Source of the DNA: Tupaia tana
Lineage: Eukaryota; Chordata; Mammalia; Scandentia; Tupaiidae
DNA length: 64,000 nucleotides
Direction: 5' to 3'
Assembly (NCBI GenBank): GCA_026018925.1
Contig: JAKSZU010000012.1
Coordinates: 28,695,814 to 28,759,813, forward strand
Each line of letters starts with the position of its first letter. The stretch's first letter is position 1. The translations under genes were made by a program, and so were the position numbers. This document shows, in pieces, positions 10,615 through 21,959 of this stretch. A model generated the notes under the pieces. That model was not told the DNA's origin and made no database searches. It saw only the letters and a list, made by a program, of their open reading frames with translations.

Positions 10615-11544
10615 ATGTCAGAGTGTAGCAACAGAAGCTCCAGTGAGTCCTACACCAGCTTCCTCCTGGTGGGCTTCCCAGGGTTGCAGGAGTCCCGCAC
10701 CCTCCTGATGCTGCCCTTTCTCAGCCTCTACCTGGTGATCCTCTGTGCCAATGCCCTGGTCATCCACACAGTGGTGGCCCACCAGAGCCTTCACCAGCCC
10801 ATGTACCTGCTCATCGCCCTGCTCCTAACTGTCAACATTGGTGTCGCCACCACCGTGCTGCCCTCCATGTTCTTCAGCTTCTCCACACACTTCAACCGCA
10901 TCTCCCTGGCTCGCTGCCTGGTCCAGATGTTCTGCATCTACTTCCTTGTTATCTTTGACTGCAACATCCTCCTAGTCATGGCCCTGGACCGCTATGTCGC
11001 CATCTGCTACCCACTGCGCTACCCAGAGATAGTGACAAGCCAGTTGCTGGCTGGCCTGGTGGGGTTGGCAGCTGCCTGGAGCATTTGCAATGTGACCCCA
11101 GTGGTGTTTCTGGCCTCCCGGGTTTGCTTCTGCCGCTCAGATGTCATCCACCACTTTACCTGTGAACACATGGCCCTGATGAAGCTCTCCTGTGGGGACA
11201 TTTCCCTGAACAAGACTGTGGGACTCACCGTGCGTATCTTCAACAGAGTCCTGGACATGCTCTTGCTAGGAGCCTCCTATTCCCGCATCCTCCATGCTGC
11301 CTTCAGGATCTCATCAGCGGGGGCCCGGTCCAAGGCCCTGAACACCTGCGCCTCCCACCTGCTAGTCATCTTCACTGTCTACTTCTTCACTATGACCTCA
11401 TCCATCGTCTACCGAGTGGCCCGTTCTGCTTCCCAAGATGTGCACAACCTGCTCAGTGCTTTTTACCTGCTGCTCCCGTGTGTGGTCAACCCCATCATCT
11501 ACGGGGCCAGAACCAAGGAAATCAGGCAGCACCTAGTGAGGTAG
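10615..11544 (+). CDS. Class I olfactory receptor (OR55/OR52-like), gene 1
   Basis: Intact single-exon 7-TM receptor of 309 residues from ATG 10615. An in-frame upstream ATG at 10525 exists, but the 30 added residues are not OR-like, and MSECSNRSS carries the N-terminal glycosylation site (Asn6) expected of ORs. OR signatures in order: LHQPMYLLIALL after TM1, MALDRYVAICYPLRYP at the TM3 end, the cysteine-rich second extracellular loop (CFCRS...CEHMALMKLSC), KALNTCASHLLVI before TM6, and NPIIYGARTKEIR in TM7. The class I (fish-like) type is inferred from the long loop 2 and overall pattern. It would couple odorant binding to Golf in olfactory neurons. The tail stops after EIRQHLVR, about 26 residues shorter than gene 2. 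It is about 90% identical to gene 2. Position next to the RRM1 3' end suggests OR55, but the family was not verified. Confidence 0.93.
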   Translation: MSECSNRSSSESYTSFLLVGFPGLQESRTLLMLPFLSLYLVILCANALVIHTVVAHQSLHQPMYLLIALLLTVNIGVATTVLPSMFFSFSTHFNRISLARCLVQMFCIYFLVIFDCNILLVMALDRYVAICYPLRYPEIVTSQLLAGLVGLAAAWSICNVTPVVFLASRVCFCRSDVIHHFTCEHMALMKLSCGDISLNKTVGLTVRIFNRVLDMLLLGASYSRILHAAFRISSAGARSKALNTCASHLLVIFTVYFFTMTSSIVYRVARSASQDVHNLLSAFYLLLPCVVNPIIYGARTKEIRQHLVR

Positions 11545-12552
11545 TTTCAGAGAACAGGTATGTGCTAAGCCCCTGTCCATGTACTCATTCCCATTTGATT
11601 TTCCCAGATGTGAGAGCAAGACAGTGAATGGAGATGTAAGAACCTGCTAGTACACATCATATTCACTATCATGATTTTTCTCATTCTCCATTTCTTTTCC
11701 TCGAGATATCTAAGAGTCACTGTATATTGTTATTACTTAAGATTTTCTAAACAATTGCAGATTGACATATTTGTTGCAAATACAGTACTAGTTGCATCAA
11801 TCGCCGATATACTGCCCCATTTCTCCTGAATACTCGGCTGAGCATTTCTATAAACAAAGACATTCACCTTCAACCTTCAGGATTGGGAAGCCAACATAGA
11901 GCCACGATGTCATCTGATCTCATGCCCCATTCCAGATTCTCTACTTCTTTCAATAATGTTCTTTGTAACAAAAGGATCCAGGCCAGAATTACATGTTGAG
12001 CTTGGTCCCATCTCTTTCATAATTTCTCTGAAACAGGAAGACGCTCTCAACCCTCACACAAGGGTCTCAACCAGCTCTTCCAACCAATGTCGCAGAATGT
12101 GCCTACTTATTACATAACACAATTATACAGCAAGAAATACCAAAGTAATTAGAATGTCAGTGTTTTCACAAGTCTGTCTTTCTGAAACAGCTCATAAAAA
12201 TAATCACACAGTAGGGAAAAACATAGTAAAGATGTGACAAATTTTCTAAAACATTTTTAATTATTTAAAAAGGAGAAAAAAGCCAATCATTTCTAAATTG
12301 TTCAAATGCATTTTTTAAGTTGTTAGAGAGGAACACATCAGCCTTTCCAAATACAAGGAAAATATTTGGCAGTGGTTGAGCTGTACAACCTGCAACAAAA
12401 CTGCCTGAATTATTAAGTAAATAATTGTGATTTTATTGCTTTTATCTTATGTAAAGTTTCTCAGTGTACTTAACTGGGTGGCGGTAGAAGTGGAGCACAT
12501 GCTGGGTGACCGTATCACTGGGTGACACCTGTATATGAAGAATGGAAAGTTC
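11545..12552. other. Intergenic, nothing recognised
   Basis: Sequence downstream of OR gene 1, AT-rich, with no ORF or repeat I can support. Confidence 0.5.
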
Positions 12553-12665
12553 TTCAAGGAAAAATGGAATTAAAGTATTGGTTCATTGTGGTGTAAAAAA
12601 AATTTGAAATCCGTGCACAGTTTTTCCATAATATGCATTTCCCGTGGACTTTTTGAAGACCTGTC
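12553..12665 (-). mobile_element. Mariner-like MITE, family M1 (copy 1)
   Basis: On minus it begins CTTCAAAAAGTCCACGGG, then AATGCATATTATGG, an internal GTTCATTGTGG-type centre, and TTTAATTCCATTTTTCC at the far end. It matches copies at 22928 and 24003. The ends are inverted repeats, with one end partly deleted. Confidence 0.65.
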
Positions 12666-12975
12666 TCATAATAACTACTCACAAAAATATTAGTTGGGAT
12701 CGAAGAACAAGCACACAAAAACTTGTTTGCTTCTGTGAACAAGAAGCCCTGGTAAAGGATGGCTGGATGGTTGGCCTACGCCATAGAGAGGAGAATGAGA
12801 AAAGATGGGATGGAGTCCCTCATCATATCTTCTAAGCCTGCTGAAGACCAGAGTAAGACCACCTGCATCTACCAACAGGAGGAGTTCGTGAACACCTGGC
12901 TCCATAGTCCCCAAGGATTAGTCTCAGGACTGGAGTTAGAGGGGTGCATGAGACTCTCATAAAGACAGATGATTG
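12666..12975. other. Intergenic, nothing recognised
   Basis: Short open frames occur here on both strands without any recognisable domain. No repeat family was identified. Confidence 0.45.
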
Positions 12976-13243
12976 CTGGGCCAGCCCCATGGCCTGGTGG
13001 TTCAGGGACCTGGCTCCCACTTGACCAGGCGCAGTGTGAATTCCAACCCCAGCAGTTTGACAAGCACTCCAGGTATGTGTGTGTGCATGCCCCAAATCCT
13101 GACAGGACAGAGAAATGAGATTATGACATGGCTACACCCCATTGAGAGGTGCTCTCTGCCTCTCTCTATCCCTCTATCTCTTTCTAGAGAGCACAAGCTC
13201 CCCCAGCAAATTAAACAAAATATTAAATCAATAAATGAATAAA
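12976..13243 (+). repeat. Family 3 SINE
   Basis: Head GGGCCAGCCCCATGGCCTGG, body CCCAAATCCTGACAGGACAG, CT box, tail CCCCCAGCAAATTAAACAAA. Confidence 0.88.
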
Positions 13244-13357
13244 GATATATGACTACAGTTGCTACAGAGTCTCATTCAATAGGTATTTAGAAACACTTGG
13301 GAAACTATTGCTTTGAATGGAGGGCTTTTCCAAATGTTTATAAGCGTATCATTTGTT

Positions 13358-13601
13358 TGTTTGTTTTTTGGAGAGGTTTTTTCTACAGGGCTCCAGGGAC
13401 AGAGAGACAGAAAGCGAGAAATCACCCCCCGGGGGGGATGGCCACACCACAATCCCTTCTCCTCCATTCTCCTCTCGGGATCTTGGGCACGCACGCACAC
13501 GTGCCCGGCGTGAGTTTTAAGCCACCGGGTCCAGGACTCGAACCGCAGTCGACTACATGGGAGTCCAGCGACATAGCCATTATGCTAACTGCTGGTACCT
13601 A
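13358..13601 (-). repeat. Family 1 SINE
   Basis: Reverse-oriented copy: T-rich start, GGAGAGGTTTTTTCTA, CT box read as AGACAGAAAGCGAG, ending with ATGCTAACTGCTGGTACC. Confidence 0.88.
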
Positions 13602-15630
13602 GTTTGTTTGTTTTTTAACTAACAAGGTTGGCCTGGTATACCACTAGGTTAAGAAATTACTGATACATAAGAGCCAGAGGGGAGAAGAATTTAGGGGAAT
13701 AATTCTTTTCTACTTAAGCCTGAGAGAAAATCAAAGTTATATTAAGCTGGGTTAACATTAATTACAAAGATATAAGATTACATCTTCATATTTGTGTTTC
13801 TTTACATCTTCCTTTAAATTTATGCTTCCCTTAACTGAGTGTGAAAATCTTAGAAATTAGCGATTGATTCTTATCACTAAATGGCTATTTGAATAAATAG
13901 CTGAGGTTCTGATATAGTTGCTTCTCAGTTGTCCCTACTGGGGACTAGTTGGTGGATGGACTAAGTAGTCAGGACCCAGAACTGGTAGGGAGAAGGACGT
14001 GAACAGCTTGCAAAGCCCACAGGTTGATGTATTGGGAAAAACCTCCTGTGATCTCCAAACCATAGCCAGAGCTCAGTAAATGTCAATTGCTCCTTCTCAA
14101 TAAATATAAAGATGTACCTTTATTTGGATTGGAAACAGAAAAATTGGTGAGTGCAGAAAGGAGTAATACCCTTGGAGAAACCCAAAAAAGGGTGTGCTGT
14201 TCCGGGGCTCTTAGAGTAGGCTGATGGAGCAGAGGACCCAGCATACTGGTGCAGTCAGCCCCTCCCTGTACCCGCTGAGTGCAGACTGGGCAGTCTTTGG
14301 CCCACCCTGTGACAGGGCATGAAACATGTTCTATATCCAAAACCCCAGTCAGACTTGGTTTCCTGGGAAGTCCTAGAGCCAGATTCAGGATCCAGAGTAT
14401 CTGACCAAAGCCATGCTGTGCCCTCCACAGCCTCATGATATGCCCCTGGCTGCAGGACTCAGGACCCGCCATGGCTTTCTTCCTCACTGTGTATGGCTGC
14501 TGAGTCCAAAATCCCTGAGTATTCCACCTTCCTCTTCAGAACCTGAGCCTCACTCGCTCTGAAATCAGTATGTCTGGTTCAGTCACCCTGCCTCCCTCCT
14601 GCTGGCTCTACTAAAGTGCTGTTTACTCAGATCTGAGCTTACCCCAAATCTGAGCAGGTCTCTAAGCATACCTAGTTTGCCCCAGGCTTCAGTATCCTCA
14701 GATCAGACACCCAGCTAGAAGTCACGTCTGGACTCTACCTGAGCTTCATCTGCCCTTTGGACACAGTAGAGCTCCCTGCGCATCACTTATCCCAGCCAAG
14801 AAGCCACATTGGTCTCAGTTACTGCACTCAGTACCATGCGTCAGACTCTTGGCCCTTTCCCATCCTGCATCTACTGCTGACTTGCTGCCGAGCCCTGGGC
14901 TTTGTAACTTGTTCCTGGCTCAAGAACTGCTCTCAGCTTATGGTTTATCCAGTGTAGCCCCTCTGGCCTTTCTAGATCTCCTTCTATACTCACCCCTTAC
15001 CTCCCCTCCCAGCCGAAACTTCAGGTTCAGCTAACAGAGCCCTGTAAAAAGTCCCGTGATATGAAACGATGAGATTCACATAGTAAGTTTTAAGCACTGT
15101 ACTTCAATATGTACTCAACTACCTGTTTCCTCAGTTTCCAAATGGAAAGGTAAAACCTATCCTCTTAGGTTGTTGTGAACGCTGTAAGAACCTGTTATAC
15201 ACAAGTGCTTGACAATATGCCTAATGCATTTTAGATTCTCAAAACATGACATGGTAGGTATTAGTCATTACGGTGGGGACAGATCAAGCAGTCAGCAAGC
15301 CTAGAGTCTTTCCTGCCCCACTGGAGAGTTTGGGTCTTATCACGGAGAGAGTGGAAATTCAAGGAGAGGAGTTAACCAAGTAAACATTAAGATCCTTTTA
15401 ATAAGTTGTAATAAATAGCTTATTCATGAAATAGAAAGGGAGCTAGTATACAGACATTTTTAATTTAATTTTTTAATGACAGTCAACGCCAATATTAACT
15501 TACACGGGTAATCAAGGAGATACCACTTTTCATTTACCAAGTTAGCAAAGACTAAGAAAAATAAATTTCAATGGCTGTACTCTCTACTGAATGTGAAATA
15601 GAGAAACGACAGCTAGAAGACAGACTTGAG
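13602..15630. other. Intergenic with one MIR-like relic
   Basis: No gene recognised. 15120-15260 looks like a MIR/L2 core (CTCAGTTTCCAAATGGAAAGG, then TTGTTGTGAACGCTGTAAGA). The C-rich block at 14500-15030 has short frames only and no domain. Confidence 0.45.
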
Positions 15631-15872
15631 GGCCAGCAGGTGCTGTGATGGTTGAGGTGGCTGGATCCCACATGGCTGACTGCATAATTCGAGTCCCAGA
15701 ATGGTGACTTGAGAATCACACCAGGTGTGTGCCCAAAATCCCAAGAGAAGAATGGAGAAGGGATTTGGACATGGCCATCCCTCCTGGGGTAATGATTCTC
15801 TCTCTCTCCCTCCCTCCCTCCTCAGCAAGTACACATGCCCTATAGCAACACTAAGAAATAAACAAATAAACA
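15631..15872 (+). repeat. tRNA-derived SINE, family 1/3 mosaic
   Basis: Head GGGCCAGCAGGTGCTGTGA, B box region AATTCGAGTCCCAG, body AATCCCAAGAGAAGAATGG, tail CCCTATAGCAACACTAAGAA. Confidence 0.8.
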
Positions 15873-16051
15873 GGTAAGGTTACCCAAAATAGGGTTGTTA
15901 ACAGTGGCAGGAACAGAGATGAGGAACACATTGTGAGGAAGAACCAGGCTTATCGGGACCTGAGAAGGGATTGGGTATGAAGAGGGAGCAACCCTGGGTG
16001 TCTTTTCCAACCCTGACTGATGCTCATTCATATCCTCCCTCTCTTTCAGTA

Positions 16052-16098
<47 letters not shown>

Positions 16099-17504
16099 CT
16101 CACTCTCTCATTGTAGAAAACTGGGGGGCAGTGATAACATTTCTAGCATAGCACAGCTTTTTGGAATAAAGACATGACTTCAGTGTAGGGCTTGATAAGT
16201 TTGTGTTTTCTATGGAATATTCAGGTGGAGATTTTCAAACAGCAGTCAAACAGGTCTGGGGTTCAAGGGAGAGACTTGTATATAGAGACATAGGGATCCA
16301 TTAGGGTCAACAAGTGGTTGAACCATCAGATGGATGAGGATGGATGCAGAATCAAAGGAGAATCCTGAAAAACTACCCTCTGTAGAGCCCCCCCAACTTT
16401 CCCCAAACAATCCTGCTCACTGTTCCCTAGCGTGTCTAAACCAAGATGCTGCTCTCTGCCCTTGGGGTCCTGCAAGGACATGCTCTCATCATGGATATCC
16501 CTGGAGCTCTGCTAATAGGCTAAGTCAGAGCCTGGGAGTAGGGACACAATGGTATTCCCCCAGGGAGGAATGAAGTGAATTTAACTATGCTTGGGGAACC
16601 CAGGCCTGCCCTGGCCTGTCCTTCCTTCTGCCTGTGTAAGTCCTGGTAAGTAAAAGTCTGTGCTTGGCAAGCAGGGAGCTGGTGGGAAGGCTCTTACTTG
16701 GAAGACAGTGAGAGTTTAGCTCAGAGAATAGAGGCAAAGACATCCTAGCCTCCCCTATTCCTCTTGTCAAGTGTTCTAACTTCCCCTAGTCCAGAGAGAA
16801 AGAAGGGATCACCCCTGAGTATCCATCTTCCCAGTCTTTAATCTTGGGTCTGAAAATCTTTGAAAATGGAAATGTCTCCTGAGGCATCATCTGAGCCTAA
16901 CCCAGAGCTACCTTGTAGTAGATTGAGTTTCCACTTACTCCTTTTTCTCTTCCATGAAGACAAGAAAAACTTAGCCTTCTCCTATAGGTGTCAATGAAGC
17001 AGCTCAAAGTGGCTACCAAGTCAGCTATGCCTCTCTTATCTTTGCCACCCCTCAACACACACAATCTTCTCTGTGTCCCTCGACATGGCACACTCACTCA
17101 GCAAGGTTACGTGCCTGAGGACCCACCATCCCATCAGGATAGGGCTTCTCCTTGCACTGGGAAGCACTACTAATGTCCTCCTGGACACTGCTTTGAGTGC
17201 AGAACAGATTTAAGACTAAATCTTCCCTTTTCTGGATGATGGAAACAGAGACTGTCTGAGATCCATGGCTACAGACTGAAGGGTAGAATGAAGGGAGATC
17301 CCTGTGTGTTTCCCACGCACACTGACCAAGGCAGGAGCCTTTCCTCTGCCCCCAAACTCCCATCTCACATCCAGGGTTTGAGGCCATGCCCTTGGCCCAC
17401 TTCCTTTCCCTTCCAAAAGGAGATGGGGGGGGGGGGTCTCCCACTTTGATAAGGCACCTAAACTATTCATCAGCTTTACAAGTGTTGCTTTGTTCTTCAT
17501 TGCT
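15873..17504. repeat. Segmental duplication, copy B (distal part)
   Basis: Contains the block 16485-16680 that pairs with 7725-7925 in copy A. The rest has no recognised gene. 17425-17437 is a 12-13-base G run. Confidence 0.55.
16054..16095. repeat. (TG)n microsatellite
   Basis: About 20 TG units with one terminal interruption. Confidence 0.92.
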
Positions 17505-17750
17505 AGCCAGAGGGCACATGCACTTGCCATATAGAGAAAGAGAGACAGACAGAAAGGGAGAGAGGAAGAGCACTGCCCCAATGGGGCATGGTCATGTCAC
17601 AATCCTTTCTCCTGCATTTCTCCATCCTGTCAAGATTTGGGGCATACATGCACATGAGCTCAGCATGTTTTTCAAGCCACTGGAGCCAAGATTCAAACTA
17701 CATGGTTGGCCATGTGATACAGCTCCCTTAACCACTAGCCAAAGGACCAA
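17505..17750 (-). repeat. Family 3 SINE
   Basis: Reverse copy: CCAGAGGGCACATGCACTTG, CTGTCAAGATTTGGGGCATA, ending CTCCCTTAACCACTAGCC. Confidence 0.85.
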
Positions 17751-17774
17751 TTTGTCAGCTTTACACTTTTCAGC

Positions 17775-17920
17775 AATTTAATTCTCCCTGTCATCCCATA
17801 AGGCCAATAATATAATTCCCATCTTACAGAAAAGGATTGCCTAAGTCTTTTGTCCAGAGTTGCACATATTAAGTGGCAGAACTAGAATTCAAATTGAAGT
17901 CTGTCTTCCTCCACCGCCCC
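17775..17920 (-). repeat. MIR relic
   Basis: ATTCCCATCTTACAGAAAAG, then TTAAGTGGCAGAACTAGAA, matches the reverse MIR core as I remember it. Confidence 0.6.
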
Positions 17921-18689
17921 AGGAGCTACCTTCATGTCTCACCTTTGGGTCCTTCTCTACTCAGTCTGGTTCCCAAGGGTCCAACCCTTCTTTTCCTTTT
18001 CAGAACCACTCTCACCCTCTGCTGTCTCCTGTGAGGTGAGGAGACAGAAAAACACACTTGGTACCCTGTCCTCTCAGGACCACCTTTTACCCAACCCAAG
18101 CACTTGACCCTAAAAGCTACTTCACTGAAGGGCTAGGTTTTGTAGATAAGATAGGCTCTGTGTGGCTCCAGGGAGCACAGCTAGGCGCAGTGTGGGGAAT
18201 ATTCAGAGAGAATGATCATAGCTCAACACAGAGCTTCTTAAGAGTGAGTTCTGTCCCATACTAAGATAGACCACCCTGTGAGAAGATGGGCTATTTTTCA
18301 AGAGGATGGGTGACCCAAAATAGGATGGCTGCAAAGAAACCTTCACCCTTCCCAGTAGGAAGGGGAGGAAAGCAGAGGCTGGGCATCCACTGATAGGGTA
18401 CCTTAAACGGATCACACTCCTGTTAGAGGGCTGGACTCTGTCCCCCTAAGGGACAGCCCTACTCAGATGACCCAAGGTTTTTAGATTCAGGAGGTCTCTG
18501 GTGCTTTGGTTCTCTGATCCTGTGATCTCAGTTGGAGGAAGAACAGGGATAATCACGCTCCCCTCTCCCTGCCTCTGTGGTTCTCTACCCACTAAATACC
18601 TTGAGATATAAGCAGGTCCTGCCTTCTTTGTCCCTCCCCAGACTCCATGCTGGTCTAGTGAGAGGGGCTTTAAAGATACATAGCTGTGG
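17921..18689. repeat. Segmental duplication, copy B (proximal part)
   Basis: 18470-18545 pairs with 8165-8245 in copy A. No gene is seen otherwise. Confidence 0.5.
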
Positions 18690-18958
18690 GGACCAGCAGT
18701 CAGCGTAATGGCTATGTCGCTAGACTCCCATGTTGTCAACCGCAGTTCGAGTCCCGGACCCAGTGGCTTAAACTCACGCCTGGCGCGTGTGCGTGCGTGC
18801 CCAAGATCCCGAGAGGAAAATGGAGGAGAAGGGATTGCAGCATGGCCATCCCCCCTGGGGGTGATTTCTCGCTTTCTGTCTCTCTGTCTCTCTCTGTCTT
18901 TCTGGCGAGCGCACATGCCCTGTAGCAAAAACCTCTCAAAAAACAAACAAACAAAAAA
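18690..18958 (+). repeat. Family 1 SINE, young-looking
   Basis: Full-length, CpG-bearing copy. 17-bp TSD with two differences: AAAGATACATAGCTGTG before, AAAGACACATAGCGGTG after. Confidence 0.93.
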
Positions 18959-20104
18959 AGACACATAGCGGTGAACCTGAATTGTATACCTGTACGTATA
19001 CAGCTTGAACCAGGGCTGCCTCCCTTAGCCTCAGTTCCAGGATCTTCACTCCAGCCTCTTCTCTCACGCTTTGGGGTCAGCCTAGAATGGTCCTTAAAGA
19101 TGTATAGATTAGAGGTCCTTATTCCTGAAGGGGCGACAATTGTGCAGTCAGGGTTGGGGAGAATGAAGTTTTCAGATGATTGTCTCCCAAAAGGAGAAGT
19201 TGGAGTGGGAGGAGAAGGAAGAAGAGGGAAGAAAAAACCCGAGACACAGCATCCTGTAGGGCTTCGTTGGCTGATACAGTACTGAACAGTACTATGACAG
19301 AGAGAAACTGCTCATCACCCATTTTTATTCTATCTTTTAAACTATATGAACTACTCTGAAACCAGGGAGGCAGAATACACCTAGCTAAGAAGGAAATAAA
19401 ACCCAAGATAGGAAAGAGATTTTAAGAGAATATCCACCCATGCTATTACATTCCCGGTTATTGAAAGAACTAGCAGATGTTTTCCTGGTTTTCTCCCAAT
19501 AGCCTTTAAGAAATCATGGAGAAATAATGGAAATTGGCAAGGATATCAATTCACCAAAAGGAGAGGAAGGGGGGCCGTAGCAACACAAACTCATTCCCTT
19601 TCAAACTCCTGGAAAAGACAGTTAGTGAATAATGTCAACAAACGAAAGAGGTCATCTCTAGACAAGCACACATAGATTTACTAAGAACAAATTATTCTAT
19701 TCAATGCTATTTTTGATTAAAAACTGGGACATCATATGCATAGCTAGACAATTTAGGTTCCCAGCTCTGTGTTTTTAAAGCCCCTCTTACCAGCTCAAGA
19801 GAAGTAAACTCCCTTTTCTGTACCACCTCTGCCCCAGTGAGATGTGGTAAAGGAAAACATCAGCTCTGCCCAAAGGCTTTCCCTCTTTATACTCTCCAGG
19901 TGGCCAACCCCTCTAAGGGTTGCAGCAACAGTTTTTAGCCACCTCCTCTCTGAACCCCACCTAGGAAGTCTTCCTCCATTCAAGTTTAGAACGAAGAAAG
20001 GATGCTTGCCTTGTGTTTTGTTTTGTGGCTTTGGATACATTATAAGAAAGAAGAATAGACAAGATCCCATTATAACCCCTGCTTTTCACTGCATTTTATT
20101 TCTT
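18959..20104. other. Intergenic, nothing recognised
   Basis: Upstream DNA of OR gene 2. The segment CTGATACAGTACTGAACAGT...GAAACTGCTCATC (about 19270-19315) may pair with AGCAATACTGAGG...GAAATTGCTCATC of copy A (about 8587-8622). Confidence 0.4.
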
Positions 20105-20230
20105 CCTTGTCACTTCAGTCTTGCTCAGTACAATGTAAGGTCATTCAAGACAGAGACAATTATTCATTATACATTCCAAGCTTCTAGTAGCGAGACTAGC
20201 ACAAAACAGGCCCTCAATAAGGTTAGTGAA
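20105..20230 (+). repeat. L2 3' end relic
   Basis: GTACAATGTAAGGTCATTCA, AAGACAGAGACAATTATTC, ACTAGCACAAAACAGGCCC, TCAATAAGG: the usual L2 end layout, as remembered. Confidence 0.5.
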
Positions 20231-20257
20231 AAGAAAAAAATGAAGGATTTAAAAAAA

Positions 20258-20513
20258 TTTAAGAGAGATTTTTGCTATAGGGCACATGTGCTCACCAGAA
20301 ACACAGAGAGAGACAGAGAGATAGAAAGCAAGAAATCACCCCCATGGGGGATGGCCATGCCACAATCCCTTCTCCTCCATTCTCCTCTCAGGATTTCAGG
20401 CATGCACACAAACACGTCCGGCGTGAATTTTAAGCCACCAGGTCTGAGACTCGAACTATAGTCGACTACGTGGGAATTCAGAATGGTAACCATTACGCCA
20501 TCTGCTGGTCCCA
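20258..20513 (-). repeat. Family 1 SINE
   Basis: Reverse full-length copy ending with TTACGCCATCTGCTGGTCCC. Flanks AAAATGAAGGATT and AAAATGAAAGATT look like a TSD. Confidence 0.88.
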
Positions 20514-20521
20514 AAATGAAA

Positions 20522-20710
20522 GATTCTTTTAAGAATTATTTATTCATTATATTTTATTTGTTCTTATTATTTTTAAATTTGATCAGTGAGAGACAAAATG
20601 AGAGAAAGAAAGAAAAAGTAAGAATGCAAGCCGCCACATCAAGGACTCGAACCACAGGCAGCCATGTGGGAGTCCAGTGCCCTTAACCACCACACCACCT
20701 GCTGGCTCCA
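20522..20710 (-). repeat. Family 2 SINE
   Basis: AT-rich tail first, then AGGACTCGAACCACAGGCAG (reverse B box), ending CACCACCTGCTGGCTCC. It abuts the preceding SINE. Confidence 0.85.
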
Positions 20711-20805
20711 ATGAGGGATTTTTATAGAAAAAGAAAAACAAATAAGTTGGTGCTATGCAAGGTAGTTATTTCTTGGAGCATCTCCCTAAATGGTAATAAA
20801 AATTC

Positions 20806-20821
20806 TTCTTTTTCTCTGTAG
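20806..20821 (+). promoter_or_regulatory. Putative splice acceptor before OR gene 2
   Basis: Pyrimidine tract TTCTTCTTTTTCTCTGTAG ends at 20821. The equivalent site precedes gene 1. The following GCACCCAGTCCAGCTTGA pairs with the leader of gene 1 (CACTCAGTCCAGCCTGA). Inferred. Confidence 0.45.
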
Positions 20822-20954
20822 AAATCTTGTAGTTGATGGGGGTCAGAGCACCCAGTCCAGCTTGAGAAGGCTGAAGCTGACAAGGGCTGAGAACAGGACT
20901 CAGGCCTCCTGCTCCTCTTCTCTCACTAGAGCTGTCCTGCACCTGCAGGGGAAG

Positions 20955-21959
20955 ATGTCAGGGAGGAGCAATGGAAGCTCCTATGAGTCCTACACCAGCT
21001 TCCTCCTGGTGGGCTTCCCAGGGCTGCAGGAGGCCCGTGCACTTCTGGTGCTGCCCTTCCTCACCCTCTACTTGGTGATCCTCTCCGCCAATGCCCTGGT
21101 CATCCACACGGTGGTGGCCCAGAGGAGCCTTCACCAGCCCATGTACCTGCTCATCGCCCTGCTCCTGACTGTCAACATTGGTGTCGCCACCACCGTGCTG
21201 CCCGCCATGTTCTTCAGCTTCTCCACACACTTCAACCACATCTCCCTGGCTCGCTGCCTGGTCCAAATGTTCTGCATCTACTTCCTCATTGTCTTTGACT
21301 GTAACATCCTCCTGGTCATGGCCCTGGACCGCTATGTCGCCATCTGCTACCCACTGCGCTACCCAGAGATAGTGACAAGCCAGTTGCTGGCTGGCCTGGT
21401 GGTGGTGGCAGCTGCCAGGAGCACTTGTATTGTTGCCCCAGTGGTATTTCTGGCCTCCCGGGTTCGCTTCTGCCGCTCAGATGTCATCCATCACTTTGCC
21501 TGTGAGCATATGGCCCTGATGAAGCTCTCCTGTGGGGACATTTCCCTGAACAAGACTGTGGGACTCACCGTGCGTATCTTCAACAGAGTTCTGGATATGC
21601 TCCTGCTAACAGCCTCCTATTCCCGCATCATCCATGCTGCCTTCAGGATCTCATCAGGAGGGGCCCGGTCCAAGGCCCTGAACACCTGCGGCTCCCACCT
21701 GCTGGTCATCTTCACCGTGTACTCCTCCACCATGTCCTCATCCATCGTCTACCGAGTGGCCCGCACTGCCTCCCAGGACGTGCACAACCTGCTCAGCGCC
21801 TTCTACCTGCTGCTCCCGTGTCTAGTCAACCCCATCATCTATGGCGCCAGAACCAAGGAGATCCGGCAGCACTTGGCCATTCTGTTCGTAAGGACCCAGC
21901 TGCAGGTCCCCACTGAAAAGGCCCAGGCTCTGTCCTCACAGAGGGAGCTTCCTGGCTGA
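20955..21959 (+). CDS. Class I olfactory receptor (OR55/OR52-like), gene 2
   Basis: Intact single-exon receptor of 334 residues from ATG 20955. The frame is open upstream to 20790, but those 55 residues are leader sequence, and the duplicate start in gene 1 and the glycosylation site (Asn6, NGS) favour 20955. Signatures: LHQPMYLLIALL, MALDRYVAICYPLRYP, loop-2 cysteines (CEHMALMKLSC), KALNTCGSHLLVIF, NPIIYGARTKEIR. The cytoplasmic tail is complete here (QHLAILFVR... to ELPG), unlike gene 1. It differs from gene 1 mainly in TM4 (AAARSTCIVAP against AAAWSICNVTP) and TM6 start (YSSTMSS against YFFTMTS), positions that could alter ligand range. Probably the better-preserved member of the tandem pair. 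Confidence 0.94.
   Translation: MSGRSNGSSYESYTSFLLVGFPGLQEARALLVLPFLTLYLVILSANALVIHTVVAQRSLHQPMYLLIALLLTVNIGVATTVLPAMFFSFSTHFNHISLARCLVQMFCIYFLIVFDCNILLVMALDRYVAICYPLRYPEIVTSQLLAGLVVVAAARSTCIVAPVVFLASRVRFCRSDVIHHFACEHMALMKLSCGDISLNKTVGLTVRIFNRVLDMLLLTASYSRIIHAAFRISSGGARSKALNTCGSHLLVIFTVYSSTMSSSIVYRVARTASQDVHNLLSAFYLLLPCLVNPIIYGARTKEIRQHLAILFVRTQLQVPTEKAQALSSQRELPG

Noticed and set aside
14083..14487. 134-codon minus-strand frame between ORs
   Set aside because: No recognisable domain, ordinary composition, and no conserved motif. Considered chance.
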